Shown here piece by piece: positions 1 through 7,612 of a stretch of DNA of 24,799 nt. Source of the DNA: a virus. The stretch lies in IMG/VR virus record IMGVR_UViG_3300030098_000081, positions 1 through 24,799 of that record. One strand, written 5' to 3'. The notes under the pieces were generated by a model. The model was not told the origin of the DNA, did no database searches, and worked only from the letters and a program-made list of their open reading frames with translations. How positions within the stretch are numbered: position 1 is the first letter of the stretch; every line of letters begins with the position of its first letter. Made by a program: the position numbers and the translations under genes.

Positions 1-1
1 A

Positions 2-217
2 AATATTTTAGATGGGGTAACTTCTACGGCTGCTGAAATAAATGTAATTGATGGAGATACATCAGCTACTTCTACAACTTTAGCAGATGCTGATAGATTA
101 GTTACAAATGATGCAGGCACTATGAAACAGGTAGCATTAACAGATGTTAAAACATATTTAACTAGTGCAGGATTTAGTTCAGATGACCCTACAGCTTTAG
201 CTATAGCTTTAGGATAA
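2..217 (+). CDS. Tail fibre protein, C-terminal end (partial)
   Basis: The frame is open at the left edge, so only the last 71 residues are present. They begin with NILDGVTSTAAEINVIDGD, the short repeat type (ILDGVTSTAAELN) that marine phages carry in long tail fibre proteins and that I associate with the phage tail repeat family. The remainder contains a V-T-N-D-A-G-T-M-K-Q segment resembling VSDAGVLKR in the fibre-like gene at 4129, and ends in LAIALG. The role is inferred: a virion appendage, probably a fibre or fibre-linked protein. The N-terminal anchoring part lies outside the window. The gene is followed by a promoter rather than running directly into the next gene. Confidence 0.7.
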   Translation, partial: NILDGVTSTAAEINVIDGDTSATSTTLADADRLVTNDAGTMKQVALTDVKTYLTSAGFSSDDPTALAIALG

Positions 218-223
218 TAATCA

Positions 224-251
224 TTGACTTTTTAAAAAATAGCAATATAAT
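224..251 (+). promoter_or_regulatory. Sigma70-like promoter ahead of appendage genes
   Basis: TTGACT (224-229) and TATAAT (246-251) are separated by 16 bases. This is 5/6 and 6/6 against the sigma70 consensus. It lies in the 58-base gap after the partial fibre gene and about 25 bases before the ATG at 276, which has a GGAG ribosome site. It would start a transcript covering the appendage, internal-protein and lysis genes downstream. AT-rich DNA yields chance matches, but the position in one of the few gaps on the + strand supports it. Confidence 0.6.
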
Positions 252-275
252 ATATAAGTAAATAGGAGAAAATAA

Positions 276-635
276 ATGGCAAATACTTTTAAGGTAGTAA
301 CCTTTGCAGCAGAACCTAATTCAGCTGGCACGCCATACACCGTATATACAACACCAAGTAGTACAACAACAGTTGTAATTGGTTTAGTATTAGCTAATAT
401 TAATTCATCTGCAGTTACTGCAGAAGTAGAATTAGTTAGTGATACATCTGGTGGTGGTAGAGCAGCTACAAATGGTACATCATTTTTAGTGAAAGACGTA
501 AATATACCTAGCGGGAGTTCACTTGAAATTTTATCTGGTGGTAAGGTTATATTAGAAACAACTGATGCAATTAGGATTGACTGTTCAGTTGCAGATAAAC
601 TATCAGGCACACTTTCCATAATGGAGATAACATAA
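276..635 (+). CDS. Small virion structural protein, unknown role
   Basis: This 119-residue protein is rich in beta-branched residues, Ser and Thr. It contains YTVYTTPSSTTTVVIGLVLAN (residues 22-42), a pattern I recall from small structural proteins of marine cyanophages and SAR11 phages (YTVPSSTTAVVIGL). The C-terminal half (VNIPSGSSLEILSGGKVILE) looks like a small beta-sandwich. There are no membrane segments or catalytic motifs. The start is supported by a GGAG 7-8 bases upstream. It is the first gene after the promoter at 224-251 and sits among fibre genes, so a decoration or appendage role is inferred, not shown. Confidence 0.6.
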   Translation: MANTFKVVTFAAEPNSAGTPYTVYTTPSSTTTVVIGLVLANINSSAVTAEVELVSDTSGGGRAATNGTSFLVKDVNIPSGSSLEILSGGKVILETTDAIRIDCSVADKLSGTLSIMEIT

Positions 636-636
636 G

Positions 637-1041
637 ATGCCTTATATTGGACAAGAACCAAATACAAAAGCATTAACAGCTTCAGATATAGCAGATGATC
701 TAATTACATCTGCTAAATTAAATTATACTGAATCTACTCTTACAGACCAAGCAACAGTTACTTGGGATGCTTCAACACAAGATGTATGTAAATTAACTTT
801 AGGTGGTAATAGAACAATGGCTGCTCCTACCAATAATACCACTGGTCAATTTATATCAATACTTGTTATTCAAGATGGAACAGGTTCAAGAACTTTAACA
901 TGGAATGCTGTATTTGAATTTGCCTCAGACACAGCCCCAACATTAACAACCACAGCCTCTAAGGGTGATGTATTTGTATTTAGATATAATGGATCTAAAT
1001 GGTTAGAAGTTGGTAGAAATTTAAATTTAACATTATCGTAG
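637..1041 (+). CDS. Tail fibre-like protein, small
   Basis: This 134-residue protein opens with MPYIGQEPNTKALTASDIAD, very like the start of the fibre-like protein at 4129 (MAYIGKQP...) and followed by the same A-x-x-I/L-T-S-A-K-L type of linker. In marine phages this N-terminus precedes fibre domains. The rest (LTLGGNRTMAAPTNNTTGQF; GTGSRTLTWNAVFEF) is a repetitive beta-strand pattern common in phage appendage tips, where aligned small hydrophobics and Asn suggest a trimeric beta fold. It begins 2 bases after the previous stop and is followed within 8 bases by a chaperone-like gene. It is probably a virion appendage; which one is unknown. Confidence 0.6.
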   Translation: MPYIGQEPNTKALTASDIADDLITSAKLNYTESTLTDQATVTWDASTQDVCKLTLGGNRTMAAPTNNTTGQFISILVIQDGTGSRTLTWNAVFEFASDTAPTLTTTASKGDVFVFRYNGSKWLEVGRNLNLTLS

Positions 1042-1048
1042 GAGAATT

Positions 1049-1657
1049 ATGTACGCATTAGTAGAATCAGGATATATTACAAAAATATTTACTAGTCCTA
1101 AAGGATTTATAGTAGATGATATTCAATATCCAGCTGATATATTTTATAAATGGACTAAAGAAGAAAAAGAAGATATTGGTATATATGAAGTTGAAACTGA
1201 TAATACAAATCGTAAAGATGAAAAATGGTATATTAATACTAATGAATCATACAGATTTGATACTAATAAAGTAATTAGATCATGGGATACAGCTATAGCT
1301 AAAAAACATGAAGATACTTTATGGACAGAAGAAGATAAAATAAATGATTTAATACCAGAAGGTAAAGATGTAGGTGATGTTGCAACAAGAGGATTAAAAT
1401 ATAATTTAATTCAAGAAATTAAAAAACAAGCTGCAGGAATATTACAAGAAACAGATTGGTATATAGTTAGAAAAGCAGATGCTGGAACAGAAGTACCGTC
1501 ATCTATTACAACTCACAGAGCAGCGGTAAGAACCAAATGTGCTGAAATGGAAACAGCAATAACTAATGCTGCAGATACACCAGCACTTGAAGCTTTATAT
1601 ACTAGAGATGAAAATTCAGAAAGACCATTAGGTGAGTTGCCAAGATTGGAGTCGTAA
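1049..1657 (+). CDS. Tail fibre assembly chaperone-like protein
   Basis: This is a 202-residue acidic protein. The second half (residues about 110-190) has L-K-Y-N-L-I-Q-E-I-K then ILQETDWYIVRKADAGTEVP and HRAAVRTKCAEMETAI. This matches the layout of phage tail assembly chaperone and DUF4376-like domains: a helical segment, a T-D-W-x-x-x-R motif, then a paired helix. The N-terminal half (MYALVESGYITKIF, KGFIVDDIQYP) resembles the small N-terminal domain of such chaperones, which often copies the fibre tip it helps fold. It directly follows the fibre-like gene at 637 and overlaps the next gene by one base (TAATG). A chaperone role is inferred from motif and context; it could also be a minor structural protein. 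Confidence 0.5.
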   Translation: MYALVESGYITKIFTSPKGFIVDDIQYPADIFYKWTKEEKEDIGIYEVETDNTNRKDEKWYINTNESYRFDTNKVIRSWDTAIAKKHEDTLWTEEDKINDLIPEGKDVGDVATRGLKYNLIQEIKKQAAGILQETDWYIVRKADAGTEVPSSITTHRAAVRTKCAEMETAITNAADTPALEALYTRDENSERPLGELPRLES

Positions 1658-3069
1658 TGCCAATCAATAGTTTTTTGTATCCAGCACCAAGCACACCTAC
1701 TTTTGCTTATGAAGTAGCCAACTCATGTAGGTTTAATGATGATGATAGTCCAAGATTATCTAAGACACCAGGAGATGGAAGTAGAAGAAAATTTACTTTT
1801 TCAGCTTGGATAAAAAGAGGAAATTTAACAGGGAGTAATATGTGTATATTTTCTCCTGGTCATAAATCATCAAGTGCTGGAAATGATAGATTGGATATTT
1901 CATTTCATTCAACAAATGGTTTAAGAATTACTCAAGCGGTTGGTGGACTTCACTCAAGTTTAGATGTTAGAAGCTCTCAATTATTTAGAGATGTTTCAGC
2001 TTGGTATCACATAGTAGTTGCTATAGATACTGAACAATCAACAGCAAGTGATAGAGTTAAAATGTATTCTAATGGAACGCAAATTACAGATTTTGCAACA
2101 TCTACTTATCCATCATTAAATGCTGATTTAAAAGCAAACAATTATAGTGCTGTAGCTTATGATTTTTCTGTTGGTGGTTTTACAGAACTTGGTTTTTTTG
2201 ATGGTTATATGACAGAAGTTTTTTTCATAGATGGACAACAACTAGCACCAAGTTCATTCGGTGAGTATAACGAAGATTCTCCGACAATTTGGCAGCCTAA
2301 AGATTGTAAAGATGATTTAACTTTCGGTACAAATGGTTTTTATTTAGACTTTGAAGATTCAAGTAATTTAGGCAACGATGCAAATGGTGGAACTGATCTT
2401 ACAGAAGTTAATATTGCAGCAACAGATCAAGCTACAGATACTTGCACAAATAATTTTTGTACTATGAATCCTTTAATACCAACAAGCAATGTTACTTTTT
2501 CAGAAGGAAATTGTAAAATAGTTACAGATTCTAGTAGTTCTATGGGAGGTTCTGGAATAGGAACTTTTGGTCTTAATGCTGGAAAATGGTATTGGGAAGT
2601 TAAAATTGCCTCAATTGTAGCAAACCATAATCATGGTGCAATAAGTGAAAATACAAGTGAGTTATATACAGGTGCTACCGCAATGCAGAATGATACAGGA
2701 GTTACTTGTTGGAGAAATGATGATGGTGGAGAAATGGTTGTTGATGGAAGTGCAACGTCAAATGATTATGGTCTTTTTACAGATGGTCAAATAATGGGAA
2801 TAGCTTTAGATATGGATAACTATAACATTTCTATTTACCGAAATGGATCAGCTTTAGTTTCAGATTTTAATATGAGCACAACAAGAGGCACAATTTTTCC
2901 TTTTATAAATACAGGAATTAACACAACTTCTGAAGTTAATTTTGGTGGTTGTTCAGCTTTTACAATTTCATCAGGCAACGCAGATGCCAATGGTTATGGA
3001 AACTTTGAATATTCAGTACCATCAGGATATTATGCACTTAATACAAAAAACTTAGCGGAGTTTGGATAA
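1657..3069 (+). CDS. LamG/concanavalin-like plus SPRY-like adhesin protein
   Basis: This 470-residue protein appears to have two carbohydrate-binding-type domains. Residues about 20-205 read as a LamG/concanavalin A-like jelly roll: FTFSAWIKRG (46-55), WYHIVVAID (117-125), DRVKMYSNGTQ (132-142) and the closing FFDGYMTEVFFIDGQ (180-194). After a linker with FGTNGFYLDFEDSS (223-236), residues about 270-460 look like a SPRY-type beta-sandwich, with GKWYWEVKI (309-317) and a terminal VPSGYYALNTKNL. No catalytic residues are seen. Such modules bind host surface sugars, so a receptor-recognition appendage is likely. It overlaps the genes before and after by one base each. In relatives I recall, the ending runs straight into the kind of domain encoded by the next gene. 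Confidence 0.65.
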   Translation: MPINSFLYPAPSTPTFAYEVANSCRFNDDDSPRLSKTPGDGSRRKFTFSAWIKRGNLTGSNMCIFSPGHKSSSAGNDRLDISFHSTNGLRITQAVGGLHSSLDVRSSQLFRDVSAWYHIVVAIDTEQSTASDRVKMYSNGTQITDFATSTYPSLNADLKANNYSAVAYDFSVGGFTELGFFDGYMTEVFFIDGQQLAPSSFGEYNEDSPTIWQPKDCKDDLTFGTNGFYLDFEDSSNLGNDANGGTDLTEVNIAATDQATDTCTNNFCTMNPLIPTSNVTFSEGNCKIVTDSSSSMGGSGIGTFGLNAGKWYWEVKIASIVANHNHGAISENTSELYTGATAMQNDTGVTCWRNDDGGEMVVDGSATSNDYGLFTDGQIMGIALDMDNYNISIYRNGSALVSDFNMSTTRGTIFPFINTGINTTSEVNFGGCSAFTISSGNADANGYGNFEYSVPSGYYALNTKNLAEFG

Positions 3070-4109
3070 TGGCTTATACAACAATAGACAATTCAGAACT
3101 ATATTTTCAGGCTAAAACTTATAGCGGAACAGGAAGTGAACAAGCTATTACTTTAGATGGTGATGAAAATATGCAACCTGATTTTGTCTGGATTAAATGT
3201 AGAAGTAATTCTGAAAACCATGTTATACATGATTCAGTTAGAGGTGCAACTAAGGTTATTCATTCAGATACACAAGATGGAGAATACACTGTTGCAGAAG
3301 GTTTAAAGTCCTTTGATAGTGATGGTTTTACTTTAGGAACATCTAATTTTGCAAATCAAAGTAGCAGAACTTTTGTATCTTGGTGCTGGAAAGCAGGAAA
3401 CTCATCAGGTTCATCAAATTCTGATGGTTCTGTAACATCAACAGTTTCAGCAAGCACTGCATCAGGATTTAGCATAGCTCGATTTACAGGAACGGGTTCA
3501 AATTTAACTATTGGTCATGGTTTAGGAGTAAAACCAGATTTTATTATTCTTAAATGTACTTCATCTTCAAGTACTGATTGGACTTGTTATCATTCTTCTT
3601 TAGGTGCAACAAAAAGATTAAAATTAAATGTAAATGATGCTGCAAGTACAAATTCAACTACATGGCAAGATACAGAACCAACAACATCAGTAATTTCAAT
3701 CGGAACATCTGGTGATGTAAATGTTAGTAGTGGTACACATATAGTTTATTCTTTTGCTAATAAACAAGGTGCAGTTAAATGTGGCTCATATGTTGGTAAT
3801 GCAAATGCTGATGGGCCATTTGTTTATACAGGATTTAAACCAGCTTGGCTTATGGTCAAAGGAGATCGTGCAGATGGTTGGCAAATAATGGATAATAAAA
3901 GAGAGGGTTATAATGTTATATCACCTAGGTTATTAGCTAATGATAGTGCATCAGAATATACAAATCTTACTAATTGTGATTTTCTTTCTAATGGTTTTAA
4001 AGTTAGAAGTGATGATTCTCATATGAATTATGCAGAAGATTATTTTTACATAGCATTTGCTGAATCACCCTTCGTAAATTCCAATGGTGTACCCAACAAC
4101 GCAAGATAA
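3069..4109 (+). CDS. Appendage/adhesin module protein
   Basis: This 346-residue, Ser/Thr/Gly-rich beta protein contains a repeated two-part pattern. PDFVWIKCRS (37-46) is followed by a HxxxDSVRGATK segment and a W-C-W-K-A-G segment. Then GLGVKPDFIILKC and YHSSLGATKRLKLN repeat the idea, and FKPAWLMVKGDRADGWQIMD is a third copy. It ends with YIAFAESPF near the C-terminus. I recall this from large marine phage fibre proteins, where it follows LamG and SPRY domains in one chain (a domain I know as DUF7483-like; the number is not certain). Here it is a separate gene starting on the last base of the previous stop. A role in the virion appendage is inferred. Confidence 0.6.
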   Translation: MAYTTIDNSELYFQAKTYSGTGSEQAITLDGDENMQPDFVWIKCRSNSENHVIHDSVRGATKVIHSDTQDGEYTVAEGLKSFDSDGFTLGTSNFANQSSRTFVSWCWKAGNSSGSSNSDGSVTSTVSASTASGFSIARFTGTGSNLTIGHGLGVKPDFIILKCTSSSSTDWTCYHSSLGATKRLKLNVNDAASTNSTTWQDTEPTTSVISIGTSGDVNVSSGTHIVYSFANKQGAVKCGSYVGNANADGPFVYTGFKPAWLMVKGDRADGWQIMDNKREGYNVISPRLLANDSASEYTNLTNCDFLSNGFKVRSDDSHMNYAEDYFYIAFAESPFVNSNGVPNNAR

Positions 4110-4128
4110 AATTAATTAAGGAGAATAA

Positions 4129-5037
4129 ATGGCATATATAGGAAAACAACCAGTAGTCGGAAACTTTCAAGTTTGTGATGCTATATCCGTAGTAAATGGA
4201 CAAGCAGCATATACTATGCAAGTTGCATCTACTAATGTGGAGCCAGAGAACGCTAATCACATGCTGGTTAGTTTAAATGGTATCCTACAAAAACCAGGTA
4301 GTTCTTTTACTATCTCAGGTTCAACAATCACTTTTGCTAGCAATTTAGCAACAGGTGATGTAATTGATTTTATAATATTATTAGGTAATGTATTAGACAT
4401 AGGTACACCTAGTGACAATGGAGTAACAACTGCAAGTATTGCAGCTAATGCAGTTACAGCAGCAAAATTAAATGCTGACATTATTTCTGGTCAAACAGCA
4501 CTCGCTACAGCACCTGCTGATACTGATGAATTTTTAGTAAGTGATGCAGGTGTTTTAAAAAGACTTGATTATTCATTAATTAAAGGTGGTGGAAAAGTTG
4601 GGCAAGTAGTTCAAACTACAAAGACAGATACAACATCAACAACTGGTACATCATTTGCAGATATAAGTGGAATGTCAGTGGCTATTACACCTTCTGCCTC
4701 ATCTTCAAAAGTTTTAGTAATGGCAGCTTTATCTTTATCTCAAAATACTTCATTATCATATAAAGTAATAAGAGATAGTTCAGATATTTTTAGAGGAGAT
4801 GCTGCAAGTAACAGAGCAAGAGGTATTGCAGGTGGTACATCTATGGATGAGGGAATGTTAGATTCTTATCACTATTGTTATTTAGATAGTCCTAGTACAA
4901 CTTCAGAGGTAACTTATAAAGCTCAATGGTTAGTTCAAAATGATACAGCATATTTAAATAGACCTCATACTGATAGTGATTTATATTATTACACTAGAGG
5001 TGCTTCATCAATTACAGCAATGGAGATTTTAGCATAA
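4129..5037 (+). CDS. Tail fibre-like protein
   Basis: This 302-residue protein has an N-terminal domain (about 1-90) with MAYIGKQPVVGNF, NHMLVSLNGILQKPG and TGDVIDFIILLGNVLDIG. I recognise this as a common N-terminal domain of fibre-type proteins in marine T7-like and T4-like phages. A linker (TTASIAANAVTAAKLN) follows, then FLVSDAGVLKRLDYSLI and a C-terminal beta domain (about 150-302) starting GKVGQVVQTTKTDTTSTTG and running through ITPSASSSKVLVMAALSLS, another widespread marine phage fibre tip. AAGGAG lies 6-7 bases before the ATG. It ends one base into the XkdW-like gene at 5037, a typical fibre plus accessory pair. The likely role is host recognition or attachment. Confidence 0.7.
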   Translation: MAYIGKQPVVGNFQVCDAISVVNGQAAYTMQVASTNVEPENANHMLVSLNGILQKPGSSFTISGSTITFASNLATGDVIDFIILLGNVLDIGTPSDNGVTTASIAANAVTAAKLNADIISGQTALATAPADTDEFLVSDAGVLKRLDYSLIKGGGKVGQVVQTTKTDTTSTTGTSFADISGMSVAITPSASSSKVLVMAALSLSQNTSLSYKVIRDSSDIFRGDAASNRARGIAGGTSMDEGMLDSYHYCYLDSPSTTSEVTYKAQWLVQNDTAYLNRPHTDSDLYYYTRGASSITAMEILA

Positions 5038-5333
5038 TGACAGATATAACACAATCAATATTAGCAATTAAATCAGATGCACAAGTAAGTGTTGATAATG
5101 ATGATATTAATAAAATTACTTGGTATGATGGTAATCCAACTAATATTACTAACGATCAAATTTTAGCAAAACAAACTGAATTAAAAACTGCTTATAATAA
5201 TAATAAATATCAAAGAGATAGAGCAGCAGAGTATCCATCGATTGTAGATCAATTAGATGATATATATCACAATGGGGTAGATGGTTGGAAAACTACTATT
5301 AAGGCAGTCAAAGATAAATATCCAAAGGAGTAA
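5037..5333 (+). CDS. XkdW-like small phage protein
   Basis: This 98-residue protein's C-terminal half (RDRAAEYPSIVDQLDDIYHN, then G-W-K-T-T-I-K-A-V-K-D-K-Y-P) is a signature widespread in tailed phages and resembles the XkdW family. The N-terminal half has a W-Y-D-G-N-P-T-N-I-T-N-D-Q-I motif followed by a K-Q-T-E-L-K helix. In other phages the gene sits next to tail fibre genes and is thought to act in fibre assembly or as a minor tail protein; the exact role is not established. Here it overlaps the fibre-like gene at 4129 by one base (TAATG) and is followed 3 bases later by the first of three paralogous fibre-tip genes. Confidence 0.6.
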   Translation: MTDITQSILAIKSDAQVSVDNDDINKITWYDGNPTNITNDQILAKQTELKTAYNNNKYQRDRAAEYPSIVDQLDDIYHNGVDGWKTTIKAVKDKYPKE

Positions 5334-5336
5334 CCC

Positions 5337-5942
5337 ATGGCACTCAAGTTTGCTAACAACAACTCCATGTCGGCAATCACAAGTACACCCAGTGGTGTCG
5401 GTGGAGGATCATTAAACCTTATCTCTACTCAAACTGCCAGTTCTAGTTCTGCTATAAGTTTTACTACTGGATTAGATTCTACCTATAAAGAATATATTTT
5501 TAAATTTATAAATATTCATGGATCTATTGACAACACACATTTTTATATGGATTTTTCAACTGATGGTGGGTCAAGTTATGGAGTAGCAGCAACAACTTCA
5601 CTTTATAGAGCACAACATAAAGAAGATGGAAGTGATCCAGCTTTAGAGTATTTAGGTGGTAGTGATTTAGATAACTCAACATCAGAACAAAGAATAATTC
5701 TTTCTCAAAGTCATGACGACGATCAATGTGGATCTGGTTATATGCATTTATTTGATCCTTCAAATACAACATTTGCTAAACAGTTTTTTACAAGAACATC
5801 AGGGAGTTGGTATTTAGATTATAATTTTGATATTCACGTTTCTGGTTACATAAATACAACATCAGCTGTGGATGCAATACAATTTACTATGTCATCAGGA
5901 AATATAGATAGTGGGGTAATAAAATTATATGGCGTTAGTTAA
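5337..5942 (+). CDS. Fibre-tip-like paralogue 1 of 3
   Basis: This 201-residue protein is the first of three tandem paralogues. The shared frame is an N-terminal tag (MALKFANNNSMSAITSTP), a short Ser/Gly linker, then a beta domain from LISTQTASSSS to the C-terminus. Conserved points include STYKEYIFKFINIH, FSTDGGSSY, DQCGSGYMHLFDPSNTTFAK and GYINTTSAVDAIQF with the closing GNIDSGVIKLYG. It is most divergent from copy 2 but shares DQCxSGYxHLF with copy 3. No catalytic residues are seen. The fold is probably a jelly-roll like those of phage fibre tips; receptor binding is inferred from context. AAGGAG precedes the ATG. Its 3' end overlaps copy 2 by 14 bases. Confidence 0.6.
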   Translation: MALKFANNNSMSAITSTPSGVGGGSLNLISTQTASSSSAISFTTGLDSTYKEYIFKFINIHGSIDNTHFYMDFSTDGGSSYGVAATTSLYRAQHKEDGSDPALEYLGGSDLDNSTSEQRIILSQSHDDDQCGSGYMHLFDPSNTTFAKQFFTRTSGSWYLDYNFDIHVSGYINTTSAVDAIQFTMSSGNIDSGVIKLYGVS

Positions 5943-6552
5943 GTATAACAATAATAGCATAAGTGATGTAACAAGTGCTCCTAATTTTCCTGCAGGTGCT
6001 ATGACACTTATTAAAACTTTAACAATATCTTCTGGAACTTCAACTGTTAGTTTTGTTCATGGAAGTTCTGATGTAGTTTTTGATAGTACATATCCTATTT
6101 ATATGTTTAAGTGGATTAATACTCATCATGCTACAGCAGATAGAGAATTAGTATTTCAAGGAACTACAGATGGTAGTAACTTTAATGTTACAATGACATC
6201 AACATATTTTTATGCTTATAATATGGAATCAGGAAGTTCTCCCCTTTTATCTTATGATACAGCTAGGGATCAATCTCAAGGCACAGGATTTCAAAGACTC
6301 ACACTTCCAATAAAAACAGATAGTGATGGTGGTGCTTCTGGAGAAATGTTTATATTCAATCCGTCTGACACAACATTTGTAAAACATTTTATATCAAGAT
6401 CAGCTGGTATGGGAGAAGATGCTTATGCTCAAGATATAAAGGTTGCAGGTTATTTTAATACCACAAGTGCAATTACAGGCATACAGTTTAAAGCAAGAAC
6501 AGGAAATATAGATAGTGGAACTATAAAATTATATGGAATTAAAGACAGCTAA
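5929..6552 (+). CDS. Fibre-tip-like paralogue 2 of 3
   Basis: This 207-residue protein has the same plan as its neighbours: an N-terminal tag (MALVKYNNNSISDVTSAP), then TLIKTLTISSG, a beta domain with FDSTYPIYMFKWINTH, FNPSDTTFVKHF, and the closing GYFNTTSAITGIQF and GNIDSGTIKLYGI. It is closest to copy 3, sharing GxSDVVxDxTY and PSDTTFVKH. It lacks the DQCxSGYxHLF segment of copies 1 and 3, having GGASGEMFIFNPS there instead. Its ATG lies inside the last codons of copy 1, so the two are likely translationally coupled; the start is supported because it restores the conserved N-terminal tag. It ends one base into copy 3. Confidence 0.6.
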   Translation: MALVKYNNNSISDVTSAPNFPAGAMTLIKTLTISSGTSTVSFVHGSSDVVFDSTYPIYMFKWINTHHATADRELVFQGTTDGSNFNVTMTSTYFYAYNMESGSSPLLSYDTARDQSQGTGFQRLTLPIKTDSDGGASGEMFIFNPSDTTFVKHFISRSAGMGEDAYAQDIKVAGYFNTTSAITGIQFKARTGNIDSGTIKLYGIKDS

Positions 6553-7169
6553 TGAGCATAGTTAAATTAAATAATAGAGGTGTAAAGAATGTAACATCTT
6601 TTGGTAGTGCTAGTAGTGGTGCTATGACATTTATTAAAAAACTAACAGCTTCTAGTTCTGCAACTTTATCTTTTGTTGATGGAACAAGTGATGTTGTTCT
6701 GGATAATACTTACAAAGAATATTTATTTACTTTTAATAATATGCACCCAGCTACAGATGGAACAAATTTAAGATTTCAAGCAAGCACTGATGGTGGATCA
6801 AATTATAATACAACGATGACCACAACTACTTTTAGAGCCTTTAATAGTGAATCAGGTAGTGAAGCTGTTTTGCAATATACTAATTTAGATCAAGGACAGG
6901 GAACAGATTTTCAAAGATTAACTTATGGTCAAATTGGTGCAGATAATGACCAATGTGCTAGTGGATATATTCATTTATTTAATCCATCTGATACAACTTT
7001 TGTGAAACATTATATATCAGTTGCTTCCGAATTAAATTTAAATAATTATGCACAAAATGGTTTTGGTGCTGGTTATTTTAACACTACGTCTGCAATAAAT
7101 GCTATACAATTTAAAATGAGTACAGGAAACATAGACGCTGGAGATATTTGTTTATATGGAATTAATTAA
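6552..7169 (+). CDS. Fibre-tip-like paralogue 3 of 3
   Basis: This 205-residue protein is the third tandem copy. The N-terminal tag is degenerate (MSIVKLNNRGVKNVTSFG). The beta domain keeps LDNTYKEYLFTFNNMH, ASTDGGSNYN, NDQCASGYIHLFNPSDTTFV, GYFNTTSAINAIQF and the closing LYGIN. It begins on the last base of copy 2's stop (TAATG). It is followed 18 bases later by a tail assembly chaperone-like gene with its own AAGGAG. Function as for copies 1 and 2: an appendage tip protein is inferred. The three may form a hetero-trimer or be alternative receptor binders; the sequence cannot decide. Confidence 0.6.
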   Translation: MSIVKLNNRGVKNVTSFGSASSGAMTFIKKLTASSSATLSFVDGTSDVVLDNTYKEYLFTFNNMHPATDGTNLRFQASTDGGSNYNTTMTTTTFRAFNSESGSEAVLQYTNLDQGQGTDFQRLTYGQIGADNDQCASGYIHLFNPSDTTFVKHYISVASELNLNNYAQNGFGAGYFNTTSAINAIQFKMSTGNIDAGDICLYGIN

Positions 7170-7187
7170 TAATAATAAGGAGAAACA

Positions 7188-7475
7188 ATGCCAAGATATC
7201 ATAATATAAATGGCGTAAGAGTTCAGTTTACAGCTGAAGAAGAAACAGCTAGAGATGCTGAAGAAGCTGCTTGGGAAGCTGGTGCTTTAGGAAGAGCACA
7301 AGCTGATCTTAGATCTAGAAGAAATAATCTTTTAGCTGAAACTGATTTCTATGCTTTATCTGATGTTACAATGTCAGATGACATGAAAACATACAGACAG
7401 GAGCTTAGAGATTTTCCTGCAGATAAAGATACTGTTGATAAATGTAAAAATGCTACATGGCCAACTAAACCATAG
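7188..7475 (+). CDS. Phage tail assembly chaperone-like protein
   Basis: This 95-residue protein has a clear C-terminal signature of the family. RRNNLLAETDFYALSDVTMS (about 44-63) is followed by YRQELRDFPAD (about 69-79). The usual form is R-x-x-L-L-A-E-T-D-W then W-x-x-Y-R-Q-A-L-R-D-I-P, found in tail fibre assembly chaperones. The N-terminal part (ITAEEE-like FTAEEETARDAEEAAWEAG) is an acidic helix. It follows three fibre-tip paralogues, as expected for a folding or attachment helper of those proteins. The start has AAGGAG seven bases upstream. Role assigned by family motif and position. Confidence 0.7.
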   Translation: MPRYHNINGVRVQFTAEEETARDAEEAAWEAGALGRAQADLRSRRNNLLAETDFYALSDVTMSDDMKTYRQELRDFPADKDTVDKCKNATWPTKP

Positions 7476-7483
7476 TAATAGTA

Positions 7484-7612
7484 ATGGCTCGTGTTAATTT
7501 TAAAAATTTTACACCAAGACCAAAACCTAGAAAAAGACCTAGGGTACATAAGAAAAATAAAAATAAATCAGAAAAACGAATGTTTAAAAAATACAATAGA
7601 CAGGGGAGATAA
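7484..7612 (+). CDS. Small basic protein (42 residues)
   Basis: This 42-residue frame, ATG at 7484 and stop 7610-7612, was read by hand. The protein is highly basic: MARVNFKNFTPRPKPRKRPR, then several Lys/Asn pairs and KRMFKKYNRQGR at the end. It fits exactly between the chaperone-like gene and the next gene, whose ATG overlaps its stop by one base. I have a weak memory of similar short basic proteins in SAR11 phages. There is no recognisable domain; nucleic-acid contact is a guess from charge alone. Confidence 0.5.
   Translation: MARVNFKNFTPRPKPRKRPRVHKKNKNKSEKRMFKKYNRQGR

Noticed and set aside
221-673. Minus-strand open frame of 150 codons opposite the gene at 276
   Set aside because: It lies antisense to a well-supported gene with a ribosome site, has no recognisable motif, and is typical of the mirror frames of Thr/Ser/Val-rich proteins.
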